39,369 nucleotides of DNA from Candidatus Magasanikiibacteriota bacterium (GTDB lineage: Bacteria > Patescibacteriota > Patescibacteriia > Magasanikbacterales > UBA922), in NCBI GenBank assembly GCA_016182415.1, contig JACPGR010000030.1:1-39369 (forward strand). Direction: 5' to 3'. The translations under genes and the position numbers were made by a program. The number at the start of each line of letters is the position of its first letter. The first letter of the stretch is position 1. Under the pieces are notes generated by a model. The model did no database searches. It saw nothing but the letters and a program-made list of their open reading frames with translations, and was not told the origin of the DNA. Below, one piece after another: positions 23,764-31,950 of the stretch.

Positions 23764-24783
23764 ATGCTCAACTCTACCCCTATCTTCGAAAAGAAAAATG
23801 TATTAGTAACAGGCGGAGCCGGTTTTCTTGGTTCCCATGTTTGCGAACGGCTTTTGCGCGAGGCAAAGGTAATTTGCATGGATGATTTGTCCAATTCACA
23901 CATCCAAAATATCCAACATTTGCTTCAGTATCCTGATTTTGAATTTATCAAATATGACGTCAATGAACCTTTGGATATGTTAGCATTTCCTGAACTCGAT
24001 AAATTCAAAGTGCGTTTTCAGGGAATTCAGGAAATTTATCATTTGGCATGTCCGACAAGCCCCAAGAATTTTGAAAATCTCAAAATGCATTCACTGTGGG
24101 CAAATTCTCGAGCCATGCTCAATACGCTTGATCTGGCAGTCGAATACAAGGCAAAATATGTCTTTGGCTCAAGTTCGGTGGTTTATGGCGAGCCCTTTGA
24201 AGAACACACAACATTTTCCGAAGATGAAGAGGGGGTAGTGGATCATTTGTCGCCTCGTGGGTGTTATGATGAAGGAAAACGCTTTGCTGAGACCTGTGTC
24301 GAGACCTATAGACAAGTCTATGGCCTCGATGCGAAGATCGCACGTATCTTCACGACCTATGGACCTCGCATGAAATTGCGCGACGGCTTGCTTATTCCGG
24401 ATTTTATTTTAAATGCACTTGAGGGAAAAGATTTGGTCGTATATGGCGATGGAAATATGGCACAATCGCTCTGTTATGTATCAGATATGGTCGATGGTCT
24501 CATGAGACTTATGCAAACTGATCCTGAAGTAACTATTGTCAATTTGGGTCTTGATGAGCCATACAAAATAAGTGAAGTTGCGAGTAAGATTATTGCGATG
24601 ACCGGCTCAAGTTCCAACATTTCTTACGAAAATCCATTGGTGTTTCTCTCAAAAAAAGGTATGCCCGATTTACGACGTGCCAAAGATGTGTTGAGTTGGA
24701 TTCCGTTGGTTCGATTGGAAGAAGGATTGCAACGAATGATTGATTATACGCTTGCAAATAAAGAAATGCTTCTTAACAATTAA
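23764..24783 (+). CDS. UDP-glucuronate decarboxylase-like NAD-dependent epimerase/dehydratase
   Basis: A 339-residue extended short-chain dehydrogenase. The Rossmann motif is G17-x2-G20-x2-G23 (VTGGAGFLGSH); GSSSVVYG supplies the catalytic Ser/Thr region; Tyr168-x3-Lys172 lies in SPRGCYDEGKRFAET, a block typical of UDP-xylose synthase (UDP-glucuronate decarboxylase); RIFTTYGPRM and LVVYGDGNMAQSLCYVSDMV follow. YHLACPTSP also fits that subfamily. The product would be UDP-xylose or a related nucleotide sugar for the glycosyltransferases nearby. Other nucleotide-sugar epimerases are possible. It stands in a co-directional run from 21622 to 27438. Confidence 0.88.
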   Translation: MLNSTPIFEKKNVLVTGGAGFLGSHVCERLLREAKVICMDDLSNSHIQNIQHLLQYPDFEFIKYDVNEPLDMLAFPELDKFKVRFQGIQEIYHLACPTSPKNFENLKMHSLWANSRAMLNTLDLAVEYKAKYVFGSSSVVYGEPFEEHTTFSEDEEGVVDHLSPRGCYDEGKRFAETCVETYRQVYGLDAKIARIFTTYGPRMKLRDGLLIPDFILNALEGKDLVVYGDGNMAQSLCYVSDMVDGLMRLMQTDPEVTIVNLGLDEPYKISEVASKIIAMTGSSSNISYENPLVFLSKKGMPDLRRAKDVLSWIPLVRLEEGLQRMIDYTLANKEMLLNN

Positions 24784-24802
24784 GGAAAGGGACAATTTGG
24801 AT

Positions 24803-25039
24803 CATATCAGATTAAGAATAAGATTGAGATTGTCTAAAATAAATAGAGATACAGTAGAGATACAGTAGAGATAATCTCAGTCTGAATCTAAATCTAAAAT
24901 AATATCTCAATATATCTCAATATATCTCAATTTATCTCTCTTTTATCTCAATTTATCTCAATTTATCTCAATTTATCTCAATTTATCTCAATTTATCTCA
25001 ATTTATCTCTCTTTTATCTCAATTTTATCTAACTCATTT
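24803..25039. repeat. Word array: TAGAGATACAG and tandem ATTTATCTCA
   Basis: The left part repeats TAGAGATACAG (24844-24872). From about 24899 to 25039 a 10-base word ATTTATCTCA or ATATATCTCA is repeated about a dozen times, with two TCTCTCTTTT breaks. GAGATA on the left is complementary to TATCTC on the right, so the whole can fold as an unequal hairpin. It fills the gap up to seven bases before the next ATG. It is not a CRISPR array: there are no spacers. Confidence 0.88.
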
Positions 25040-25045
25040 TTTATC

Positions 25046-25705
25046 ATGTTTCTCGCGATAGTTCCAGCTTATAACGAAGAAAAACGAATCAGCTCAGTGA
25101 TCCAGAGCCTTTTTCAGTGTGTTGACGAAATTGTAGTAGTTGATGATTGTTCTACTGATAAAACGGCTGAAGTTGCAAAAAAGGCCGGAGCAAGGGTTCT
25201 GCGGCATAAAATAAATCTTGGACAAGGCGCTGCACTTGAGACCGGTCATGTCTATGCTCGAGAGCGGGGGGCAGAGTTTATACTTCATTTTGATGGTGAT
25301 GGACAGCTTTCAGTTGAAGATATTTCTCCGGCATTTGAGCAATTAAAAACAAGCGGGGCTGATATTATTTTGGGATCTCGTTTTTTGGATACTAGATCAC
25401 AGGTGCCATGGTTTAAGCGCACTGTCTTGTTACCGGTCGGAGTTTTGATAAATAAATTTTTTACTGGTTTGAAATTGACCGACGCACATAATGGATTTAG
25501 AATTTTAAACGCACGAGCACTTGATAAAATTAGAATAACTCAGGATCGGATGGCACATGCCACAGAAATTATTTCGCTTATTAAAAAATATAATCTTAAA
25601 CATGTCGAGTTTCCCGTCAAGGTTGTGTATCACGAATATGGGCAGCGGTCGATGGCAGGGTTTAGAATTTTGAAAGATTTGGTTTTTGGAAAGTTTATGA
25701 AGTAA
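25046..25705 (+). CDS. Family 2 glycosyltransferase, DPM1-like
   Basis: A 219-residue GT-A enzyme without membrane helices. AIVPAYNEEKRI, EIVVVDDCSTDKTAEVA, LGQGAALETGH and the metal-binding LHFDGDGQ (DxD) follow the family order, with DIILGSRF and LTDAHNGFRI after it, a pattern of dolichol-phosphate-mannose-synthase-like enzymes. It probably makes a polyprenyl-phosphate sugar. DUF2304 proteins, as in the next gene, are frequent neighbours of such enzymes. No ribosome-binding site is visible; the start codon comes right after a tandem TTTATCTCAA array. Confidence 0.92.
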   Translation: MFLAIVPAYNEEKRISSVIQSLFQCVDEIVVVDDCSTDKTAEVAKKAGARVLRHKINLGQGAALETGHVYARERGAEFILHFDGDGQLSVEDISPAFEQLKTSGADIILGSRFLDTRSQVPWFKRTVLLPVGVLINKFFTGLKLTDAHNGFRILNARALDKIRITQDRMAHATEIISLIKKYNLKHVEFPVKVVYHEYGQRSMAGFRILKDLVFGKFMK

Positions 25706-25719
25706 ATAAATTGGGTTTA

Positions 25720-25798
25720 TAGACACACGGATTAAACGGATCGAACGGATTATCACTGTCCGTGTAAATCAGTTGTATCCGTTTAATCTGTGTATCTA
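25720..25798. repeat. Word palindrome, GGATTAAAC/GTTTAATCC
   Basis: Arms 25720-25741 and 25777-25798 pair at 20 of 22 positions; a second inner word, CGAACGGATT, repeats the motif. It occupies the gap between two genes and ends twenty bases before the ATG at 25818. Confidence 0.85.
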
Positions 25799-25817
25799 TT
25801 AATTTGTTTTAAAAAGT

Positions 25818-26150
25818 ATGCTGGTGTTATTCCAACTTCTCGTCGTCCTATTCGCACTATTCGCCATCCTATCTGTCTTGTCAAAGAAAAAAGAAGGCCT
25901 ACTTGGGTTTAAAGGAACTATTTTTTGGATATTATTTTGGGTTGGCATTGGGGTGGTTGCAGTGTGGCCCAATACCATACAAAATCTTGCCGACCGCTTT
26001 GGGATTGGCCGTGGTGTGGATCTCGCTTTTTACATTTCTATTGCATTGTTATTTTTTCTTATTTTTAAAATGAATGTAAAGATTGAAGGATTGAAAAGAG
26101 ATCTGAGTCGATTGACGAGGGAGGATAGTTTGAGAGATTTAGATAAATAA
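25818..26150 (+). CDS. DUF2304 family small membrane protein
   Basis: A 110-residue protein with three hydrophobic segments (about 1-19, 32-52, 68-86) and a charged tail (KIEGLKRDLSRLTRED). The block LGFKGTIFWILFWVGIGVVAVWP and the spacing of helices fit DUF2304. Members are commonly encoded next to DPM-like glycosyltransferases, as here, and may help present or flip the lipid-linked sugar; this has not been shown for this protein. Confidence 0.82.
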   Translation: MLVLFQLLVVLFALFAILSVLSKKKEGLLGFKGTIFWILFWVGIGVVAVWPNTIQNLADRFGIGRGVDLAFYISIALLFFLIFKMNVKIEGLKRDLSRLTREDSLRDLDK

Positions 26151-26160
26151 TTATTTGATT

Positions 26161-26236
26161 ACATACAAATTACAAATTCTACAAATGTACAAAATCCTTA
26201 TTATTTGTATATTTGTACCATTTGTAATTTGTATGT
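26161..26236. repeat. Word palindrome, ACAAAT/ATTTGT
   Basis: The left arm 26161-26193 has ACATACAAATTACAAAT, ACAAATGT and ACAAA; the right arm about 26204-26236 has TTTGTA and ATTTGTAATTTGTATGT. The region is an open frame by chance, which gives a false 31-residue extension to the next gene. The arm ends eleven bases before the ATG at 26248. Confidence 0.85.
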
Positions 26237-26247
26237 ACATTTTATAT

Positions 26248-27438
26248 ATGAAAATTGCCCACATCGTCTGCACCTATCCTCCATATTTTGGTGGCATGGG
26301 AAATGTCGCGTTTCAGATGGCAAGTGAATTGTCGAAACTCGGACACGAAGTCGTGGTGTTTACGCCAGATTATTATGAAAAAGAAGAAATAAAAGAATCA
26401 GACGAGCCAGAAGCCGAGGAACATACGCAGAAAGTGGAAGCTCAGATTGATTTTGCAAAACGTCTGCCAACACCGGTAGCCTATGGCAATGCAGGCTATA
26501 TGCCTCAAATTGGCAAAGAACTCGATGAATTTGATCTCGTGCATTTACATTATCCTTTTTTTGGCACGGCGAATTTGGTGCGCAGATGGAAACTCAAAAA
26601 TCCACACAAACCATTTGTCGTCACCTATCACATGGATACACGTGGTTCAGGATGGAAAGGACTCATCTTCAAATTATATGCAAAATACTGGATGCCAAAA
26701 ATTTTGGGAGTTGCAGACAAAATTATCGTGAGTTCGTTTGATTATGCATCTGTGAGTGACGCAGGGCACTTGTTTCAAACACACAAAGAAAAATGGATAG
26801 AGCTACCATTTGGAGTAGATATTGAGCGTTTTGTTCCTGCATCAAATCCAGATGAAGTAATATATCCATCTGGTCTAGATCCATATGTGCCAATACTTTT
26901 GTTTGTAGGGGGGATGGATGTTGCACATTATTTTAAAGGAATCCCCGTATTACTCGATGCATTACGTATACTCAAAGAAAATAATACTCCTGTGCAAGGA
27001 GTGTTTGTGGGAGATGGAGAAATGCGTGAAGGATTTGAAATGCGCGCACGAAGTTATGGATTATCAAAATTAGTTACCTTTGCAGGGCATGTGTCTGATG
27101 AAGATTTACCTATGTATTATCGTATGGCTGATTTGTGTGTTTTGCCCTCTATCAATCAAGGTGAGGCATTTGGGATGGTCTTACTTGAAGCGATGGCAAG
27201 TGGCACCCCTGTCATCGCAAGTGATTTGCCTGGTGTGCGAACTGTTGCCATCGATGGTGGAATGGTGTTTGAACCCGGAAATGTAAACGCGCTTGCACAA
27301 ACTATCGCAGGATATTTTGACCCGGAGACTGAAATAGACGCATGGAGAGAGAAAGTTCGAAAAGTTGCAGAAGAGAAATATAGCTGGGAGAGTATTGTGC
27401 GTAGTTTAGAGCAGGTATATTTAGATTTGATTAAGTAG
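26248..27438 (+). CDS. Family 4 glycosyltransferase
   Basis: A 396-residue GT-B enzyme. ATG 26248 (MKIAHIVCTYPPYFGGMGNV) is the proper start; the frame stays open upstream only because the palindrome lacks stops. Conserved blocks: FDLVHLHYPFFGTANLV, YHMDTRGSG, IVSSFDYA, ELPFGVDIERF, LLFVGGMDVAHYFKGIPVLLDAL and the E-x7-E motif in GEAFGMVLLEAMASGTPVIA. It ends the co-directional polysaccharide run. Donor and acceptor sugars are unknown. Confidence 0.92.
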   Translation: MKIAHIVCTYPPYFGGMGNVAFQMASELSKLGHEVVVFTPDYYEKEEIKESDEPEAEEHTQKVEAQIDFAKRLPTPVAYGNAGYMPQIGKELDEFDLVHLHYPFFGTANLVRRWKLKNPHKPFVVTYHMDTRGSGWKGLIFKLYAKYWMPKILGVADKIIVSSFDYASVSDAGHLFQTHKEKWIELPFGVDIERFVPASNPDEVIYPSGLDPYVPILLFVGGMDVAHYFKGIPVLLDALRILKENNTPVQGVFVGDGEMREGFEMRARSYGLSKLVTFAGHVSDEDLPMYYRMADLCVLPSINQGEAFGMVLLEAMASGTPVIASDLPGVRTVAIDGGMVFEPGNVNALAQTIAGYFDPETEIDAWREKVRKVAEEKYSWESIVRSLEQVYLDLIK

Positions 27439-27455
27439 GTTTTTTTTGGTATACT
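27427..27455 (+). promoter_or_regulatory. Promoter of the YtxH-like gene
   Basis: TTGATT (27427-27432), 17-base spacer, TATACT (27450-27455). It overlaps the end of the preceding gene and would give a leader of about 145 bases. Confidence 0.6.
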
Positions 27456-27461
27456 TACGTT

Positions 27462-27607
27462 AGTATCTCGAAACGAAGTGAGAGACCTTTCGAAGAATGG
27501 TATTTTCTTATCACAAATATCTGTGTATTAAGGAAAATTTTCTTATGAAAGATCCCTCGTCGCCTGCGGGCTCGCTCGGGATTTATTAAAAAATTTAACT
27601 CACTACT
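27462..27607 (+). other. Structured leader with palindromic repeats
   Basis: TCTCGAAACGAAGTGAGAGA (about 27466-27485) and GATCCCTCG...CTCGGGATTTA (about 27549-27583) form hairpins of a type that looks repeat-derived. No reading frame is supported. It may influence expression of the gene at 27608. Confidence 0.4.
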
Positions 27608-27913
27608 ATGGGAAACTTTAAAAAAGGAATATTTTTAGGAGGATTACTCGGAGCGGGGCTCATGTGGCTCAATGCGACCAAAAAAGGTAAGCAAACCCGT
27701 GACAAAATGCTTGACTATTCTGCCGATGTCTATGCTGACGTCAAAGAAAAAGTCATGGCATCTGAAGGCTGGGATAAGATGACAAAGTCTAAGTATTATC
27801 AGATTGTCGAAGAAGCGGTAAATAAGTATGCTGTGGAAAATGATTTGGTGGATAGTGTGCGAAATATGGTCGAAAAAGTGGTGAAGGCGCAGTGGAAAAA
27901 GGGGAAGAAGTGA
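27608..27913 (+). CDS. YtxH-like small protein
   Basis: A 101-residue protein. The N-terminal glycine-rich hydrophobic segment FKKGIFLGGLLGAGLMWL followed by a basic stretch (TKKGKQTRDKM) and a long amphipathic helix (DVYADVKEKV) is the YtxH layout, a family of small membrane-anchored, stress-related proteins. Its role is unclear. It precedes two further small helical proteins in the same direction, which may form one transcription unit from the promoter at 27427. Confidence 0.75.
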   Translation: MGNFKKGIFLGGLLGAGLMWLNATKKGKQTRDKMLDYSADVYADVKEKVMASEGWDKMTKSKYYQIVEEAVNKYAVENDLVDSVRNMVEKVVKAQWKKGKK

Positions 27914-27960
27914 TTTATTTTCGAAGTGATTAATTTATTTATTTTTAATACACATAAACT

Positions 27961-28113
27961 ATGGCACAATCACAAAATAGTTCCATTTCTGATGATTTGG
28001 ATACACTTGCAACAGATATTGAGGAGGTCAAAAAAGAAGAGCGTGTACTTGAACAAGATTTGCAAGATAAGGTGGATATCGAAAAAGTACAACAATCTAT
28101 ACATGAAAATTAA
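27961..28113 (+). CDS. Small 50-residue helical protein
   Basis: ATG 27961 to TAA 28111-28113 encodes a 50-residue Glu/Asp/Lys-rich coiled-coil peptide beginning MAQSQNSSISDDLDTLATDI. Codon use resembles its neighbours, and it fits precisely between the YtxH-like gene (47 bases away) and the next gene (17 bases away), which is why it is called real. The overlapping frame at 27926-28120 is not supported. Function unknown. Confidence 0.65.
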   Translation: MAQSQNSSISDDLDTLATDIEEVKKEERVLEQDLQDKVDIEKVQQSIHEN

Positions 28114-28130
28114 TCTGTAAATAAATTTAT

Positions 28131-29228
28131 ATGACTAAGCATGAATTAGCGGGGCAAACAGCCGTAGTAGAGAAAAAACGCGAGGGGGGGGGGAGTTTAG
28201 AAGTTCCTGAGCAAGGACAAGAAGGAAAAGAACAACTCACAATACAGGAAATGGTTTCTGAGATGGATAGAAAATTGAAGGAGGCAACTAGGAATTTGGA
28301 AGCCGTATCCCAAAAAGCAAGTCCTGAAGGGGTTTTAGGAAAGTTGGCGGGATTATTTAGAGGAAAAAAAGCTCGTGAGGAGGCGATGAAACGAGTAGGA
28401 GATTTGCAGAGTGAAATCGCAGTTCTTACCCAAAGGAAAGAGGAATTATCTAGGGATGCGGGATTGGTAAGAGAGGTTTTTAGTTCTGATATGCAATCTG
28501 ACAATCGGGTAAAGAATGCATGGACAATAGATGAAATGCATAGAGTTGATGAATTATCCAGTAAGCTAAGAGAAAGCCCCCGTGCTCTGGAAGAAGCTAA
28601 GAAGATTTTGGAAAAAGGTGGAGAGGAAAATTTTGAGATGGGTGAAGATCTTAAAGTTAGTATATCGGATGCAGCCGATGCATTTGATTTTGTTTATGTA
28701 GACTCCTCATCTCGTTCCACAAATAGGAAAGAGGACTTATTAAGAAAATATGGGCAAGCTGTTTCGGATGAAACGGGTGCTGAAAAAGTTCTTGATATAG
28801 GAAAAGTGCCGGATACAGAGTTTGACTCTATGATCGGTACGATCGTAAGAGATATGGACAAACAGTTGGATTACTTCACTGGATCCGAAAAATATTTAAA
28901 GCTCACCTCCCCTGATAAAAGAGAAAGAGTCGAAACAGCATCAAAAATTCGTGCTGTATTGACATCTGTTTTAGAAACAATGCAAAAACAAAATGAGCGA
29001 ATGAGATTGGTGGAAAGATCTCGTAGCATCGATTCGGTAGTTTTGGCTCAAATGCCCGGTGATAAAGAAGAAAGAGAAAAACAGGAACGTTTAATTTTGG
29101 AAGGCAAAGTGGCAAAGCCTACAGGATATGACCAAAAATATGCCGTCGATTCGATGAAAGACAGAACACAAAACGTGCTTGGGCTATGTCAACGTCTGGA
29201 TAATTTTATCGAAAAAAATAAAACTTAA
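28131..29228 (+). CDS. Coiled-coil protein of unknown function
   Basis: A 365-residue soluble, charged, mostly helical protein. The N-terminus is disordered and Gly/Glu-rich; residues about 36-125 form a coiled coil (MVSEMDRKLKEATRNLEAV). A block LGKLAGLFRGKKAREEAMKR sits in the middle of it. The remainder (about 130-365) is alpha-helical with several Arg/Lys/Glu-rich stretches (RERVETASKIRAVLTSVLET). No signal peptide or membrane helix is visible and no family is recognised. It follows two small helical proteins and may be part of their transcription unit. Confidence 0.7.
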   Translation: MTKHELAGQTAVVEKKREGGGSLEVPEQGQEGKEQLTIQEMVSEMDRKLKEATRNLEAVSQKASPEGVLGKLAGLFRGKKAREEAMKRVGDLQSEIAVLTQRKEELSRDAGLVREVFSSDMQSDNRVKNAWTIDEMHRVDELSSKLRESPRALEEAKKILEKGGEENFEMGEDLKVSISDAADAFDFVYVDSSSRSTNRKEDLLRKYGQAVSDETGAEKVLDIGKVPDTEFDSMIGTIVRDMDKQLDYFTGSEKYLKLTSPDKRERVETASKIRAVLTSVLETMQKQNERMRLVERSRSIDSVVLAQMPGDKEEREKQERLILEGKVAKPTGYDQKYAVDSMKDRTQNVLGLCQRLDNFIEKNKT

Positions 29229-29281
29229 TAAAGTTAAAAGGTATTTTTATTGTTTAGATTTTTCGGTTTTCACTGATTTTT

Positions 29282-29428
29282 ATGGAACAGAAATTTTTTG
29301 TTGCCTGCAAAGCGATTATTGTACAAGATAACAAAATGTTGTTGCTTCGAGATAGTGGTGGTAAAAGGTACGCACGTATAAATCGTCGGTGTAGGGTAAC
29401 TTATTTTTCTAATCCAAGAGATTTTTGA
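29282..29428 (+). pseudogene. Nudix hydrolase remnant
   Basis: ATG 29282 encodes MEQKFFVACKAIIVQDNKML LLRDSGGK..., the start of a Nudix domain (first strand and the KMLLLRDSGGK turn). The reading then leaves the family pattern and stops at 29426-29428, after 48 residues. The Nudix box (G-x5-E-x7-R-E-x2-E-E) is absent, so no pyrophosphohydrolase can be made. About 400 bases of a typical gene are missing, and the next gene's promoter starts at the stop codon, implying loss of the 3' part by deletion. Confidence 0.6.
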
Positions 29429-29453
29429 CAATATTTTTTAAGTATGCTATTAT
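29425..29453 (+). promoter_or_regulatory. Promoter of a leaderless gene
   Basis: TTGACA (29425-29430), 17-base spacer, TATTAT (29448-29453). The predicted start site coincides with the ATG at 29462, so the mRNA would have essentially no 5' leader. Confidence 0.75.
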
Positions 29454-29461
29454 AAAATCAT

Positions 29462-29875
29462 ATGATACAAAAAATAATGGACAAATTAAAAGAACACGAT
29501 AAAATATTTTCTGAACACAGTGATATACTCAATAGTCACAGTAAAATGCTACACGAGCATGGTGAGCAACTCGATACCATTGCTCAAGTTGTGGCTGAGC
29601 ATTCAGATCGGTTTGATCATATCGAAAAAAGATTGGATGGTCATGATAAACAATTTGATATACTTATTCACACTGTTTTAGATCATACTGATCGTTTGAA
29701 TCACATTGAACAAAACATGGCGACCAGATCTGATATACGAGATATTTCAGATACACTTGATGTACTTGTAAATTTGGCTAAAAAGAATGATCAAGAAATT
29801 ACATTCATGGGTGAACGAGTAGGACGTATAGAGAGTGATGTAAAAAGAATGAAACCACTTTTGGGTTTGACTTAA
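29462..29875 (+). CDS. His/Asp-rich coiled-coil protein
   Basis: A 137-residue coiled coil with a near-heptad pattern in which H recurs: KEHDKIFSEHSDILNSHSKMLHEHGEQL, then AEHSDRFDHIEKRLDGHDKQFDIL. The polar face is unusually rich in His, Asp and Glu, so divalent-metal binding is conceivable but unproven. Similar short coiled-coil proteins occur elsewhere in the window (12796). Start at 29462 is set by the promoter directly upstream; a second ATG at 29477 is possible. Function unknown. Confidence 0.7.
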   Translation: MIQKIMDKLKEHDKIFSEHSDILNSHSKMLHEHGEQLDTIAQVVAEHSDRFDHIEKRLDGHDKQFDILIHTVLDHTDRLNHIEQNMATRSDIRDISDTLDVLVNLAKKNDQEITFMGERVGRIESDVKRMKPLLGLT

Positions 29876-29937
29876 AGACATTGATTTCGTAGATTTTTAT
29901 TGGATTACACTGATGTAAAAAAATTCCACGTAACGTT

Positions 29938-30621
29938 ATGAATTCAAAATTACGAAGTTTGTTGCCCTCGATATTATTTTTTGTTTTTGTTGGATCTATT
30001 TTTATATTTCCGGTCTGGCGTTCTTTTTTCTTTAGACATCTTATGTATCTATTTGAGCTCATGTTTTTGTATGTCGCATGGATTGTTTTTTCTATAATGA
30101 AACAAAAGAGCAAAATTGCCAGACGACCAATATTATTTTCCATTTTTTTATCTTTAACTAAAAATCCTAAGCTTATTGAAATCTTGCTTACTGGCATCAA
30201 AAATAATCTTATTGGTATCTTTGTTGCGTTATTTTTAGGCTCTCCGTTTGTTTTTCCTATTTTTCTGTGGGGTTTGTCAGAAAAATATTTTTTTATAAGT
30301 ATTTCTTTTGAAACCCTTGCTTCAATTGTGTACTTTGCTTTTGTGATTTTTATGCAGATTTGTGCCGGTTACTGGACTTTTAGATCTTTTAAATCTAGGG
30401 CATGGGCATGGGGATTCTTATTTTTTGTTGTATATACACTTATTTTTTGGTTCCTCTTACTGATAATAGCTTTTAGTCGTTTGGATAAAAAGTCTCTTGA
30501 TTTGATAACAGATTTTTTACAGGAACCAACTGCATTTGTACTGTTGAGCCTTGAGGTGGGATTCTTTTCGGGGATTAGTTTTTTTCTTGGTTCAGTTTTT
30601 GCTTCAGTTAGAAAAAAATAG
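29938..30621 (+). CDS. Polytopic membrane protein of unknown function
   Basis: A 227-residue very hydrophobic, Phe-rich protein with about six membrane segments (about residues 9-27, 35-53, 89-111, 121-142, 157-180, 200-222). Short charged loops (KQKSKIARRP, KSLDLITDFLQEP) separate them. No catalytic motif and no family is recognised. It ends 16 bases before a terminator shared with the convergent swivel-domain gene. Confidence 0.7.
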   Translation: MNSKLRSLLPSILFFVFVGSIFIFPVWRSFFFRHLMYLFELMFLYVAWIVFSIMKQKSKIARRPILFSIFLSLTKNPKLIEILLTGIKNNLIGIFVALFLGSPFVFPIFLWGLSEKYFFISISFETLASIVYFAFVIFMQICAGYWTFRSFKSRAWAWGFLFFVVYTLIFWFLLLIIAFSRLDKKSLDLITDFLQEPTAFVLLSLEVGFFSGISFFLGSVFASVRKK

Positions 30622-30637
30622 TTTTTGGCTTATACAT

Positions 30638-30667
30638 AAAAAAAGACTTTTTTGCAAAAGTTTTTTT
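30638..30667. terminator. Bidirectional terminator
   Basis: ACTTTT (30646-30651), loop TTGC, AAAAGT (30656-30661), extended by A and T tracts on both sides with one bulged G. It serves the membrane-protein gene and the convergent gene ending at 30666. Confidence 0.75.
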
Positions 30668-31754
30668 ATTTTACGGTTCCTAATCCCGCATTTATCTCAA
30701 TTTCTTGCCCATTATGTAAGACTTGCGTTGCATTTCCCGTGCCGACGATGCAGGGCTTGCCGAGTTCTCGACTCACGATGGCGGCGTGACTGAGGATGCC
30801 ACCTCGGTCGGTGATGATTCCGGCGGATTGCATCATGAGGGGAAGGTAGAGCGGATTGGTCATGTCGCAGACGAGGATTTCGTCGGGCGCTAGATTTGTG
30901 TGTAAAACTTGTTCTGGTAAAACAATTCTGACTGTTCCTCGTGCACTGCCTGGAGATCCTGTTTGTCCGTAAACCAGATAATTTTCTTGAGTATGAATTG
31001 TGTTCAAGTTCAAATCTGCATGAATTCGTCCGAGTACACGATTGTAGTCGATGAATTGTAGGGGGATTGTCACATCAGAAACTGTTTCAAAATATCCAGC
31101 AAGATGATTATTGTGAAATGTTGCATCAAGTGCATTTTGCAAATCACCTTGTTTTTCAGATTCCGGAACATGCAGAAATGAACGGATATGTTCAAGATGT
31201 TTTACTAAGCCATCTACATCTTGGCTCAGATTCCATTTGTCAAAATCATAAGAAAATGCTATTGGTTTCGATTCATGAAATCCTTGGGTGAGTTGATTGT
31301 GTCCGCCAAATACTGTTTCTCCAATAATACCATTTTTATTTATCACAAAAATTGTCGCCCACTCAGGTTGCGTCGTGAAGCTGAGGAAATGTGCTTCGTA
31401 GTTGTCCGGATCTATCTGTTGTTTCTCCAACCATGTGACAGAGTCCGCGACAGACTGTCCGACTGTCCGAAGTTTTTGTCCTGCACTTTCGTTAATCGGT
31501 AACAAACGCAAACGACAAATTACATCTTTATTTTTTTCAAAATATTCTACAAAGTCTCCAGTTTTTTCTATAATATCTCGCGCACTAAAAATATCTGGCT
31601 TATCAAACGGCAGACCAGTCACCTGATATAATTTTTCGAGCCGTTTTTGTCGGCTATAATCCTCATCACGCACAGCCGTGGCATCTTTGTGGTCTATGCG
31701 TTCAAACCATTCGTGCATGGAGATTTGAGTGGTGTAGAGGTCGGGGAGAGACAT
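30666..31754 (-). CDS. PEP-utilising enzyme mobile-domain protein
   Basis: A 362-residue protein starting at ATG 31754 (MSLPDLYTTQIS); the longer frame to 31895 would run through a word repeat and is not used. The C-terminal about 90 residues are the swivelling phosphohistidine domain of PEP synthase and pyruvate phosphate dikinase: LAPDEILVCDMTNPLYLPLM, then RGGILSHAAIVSRELGKPCIVG with the phosphorylatable His. The N-terminal 270 residues do not show the ATP-grasp motifs or a PEP-binding barrel. FVINKNGIIGETVFGG and the downstream stretch resemble the C-terminal part of an ATP-grasp lobe, so it may be a reduced phosphotransferase. It lies convergent to the membrane-protein gene. Confidence 0.78.
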   Translation of the reverse strand: MSLPDLYTTQISMHEWFERIDHKDATAVRDEDYSRQKRLEKLYQVTGLPFDKPDIFSARDIIEKTGDFVEYFEKNKDVICRLRLLPINESAGQKLRTVGQSVADSVTWLEKQQIDPDNYEAHFLSFTTQPEWATIFVINKNGIIGETVFGGHNQLTQGFHESKPIAFSYDFDKWNLSQDVDGLVKHLEHIRSFLHVPESEKQGDLQNALDATFHNNHLAGYFETVSDVTIPLQFIDYNRVLGRIHADLNLNTIHTQENYLVYGQTGSPGSARGTVRIVLPEQVLHTNLAPDEILVCDMTNPLYLPLMMQSAGIITDRGGILSHAAIVSRELGKPCIVGTGNATQVLHNGQEIEINAGLGTVK

Positions 31755-31769
31755 GGGATTTTTGGAATT

Positions 31770-31812
31770 AAGAATTATGAATGAAGAATTAAGATTTAAG
31801 ATTTTATAAAAA
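31770..31812. repeat. One-arm word repeat, AAGAATTA
   Basis: GGAATTAAGAATTATGAATG and GAAGAATTAAGATTTAAG follow each other upstream of the swivel-domain gene. No partner arm is seen. Similar words occur at 4335-4390 and 34863-34890. Confidence 0.5.
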
Positions 31813-31950
31813 ACTGGATGAATGTAATAATAATTTGAGTTTTTATACAAGAAGTATAGGTGAATAAGTCGTAGAGGACAAGTGGGTACTTCCATTGTCC
31901 CCCTCTTCCAAATATGTTAAAATACCCCCATATTATTAAACACTCTAGCT

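Noticed and set aside
24899-25039. Possible CRISPR array in the TTTATCTCAA region
   Set aside because: The unit is 10 bases and tandem, without spacers of regular length, and no cas gene is near.
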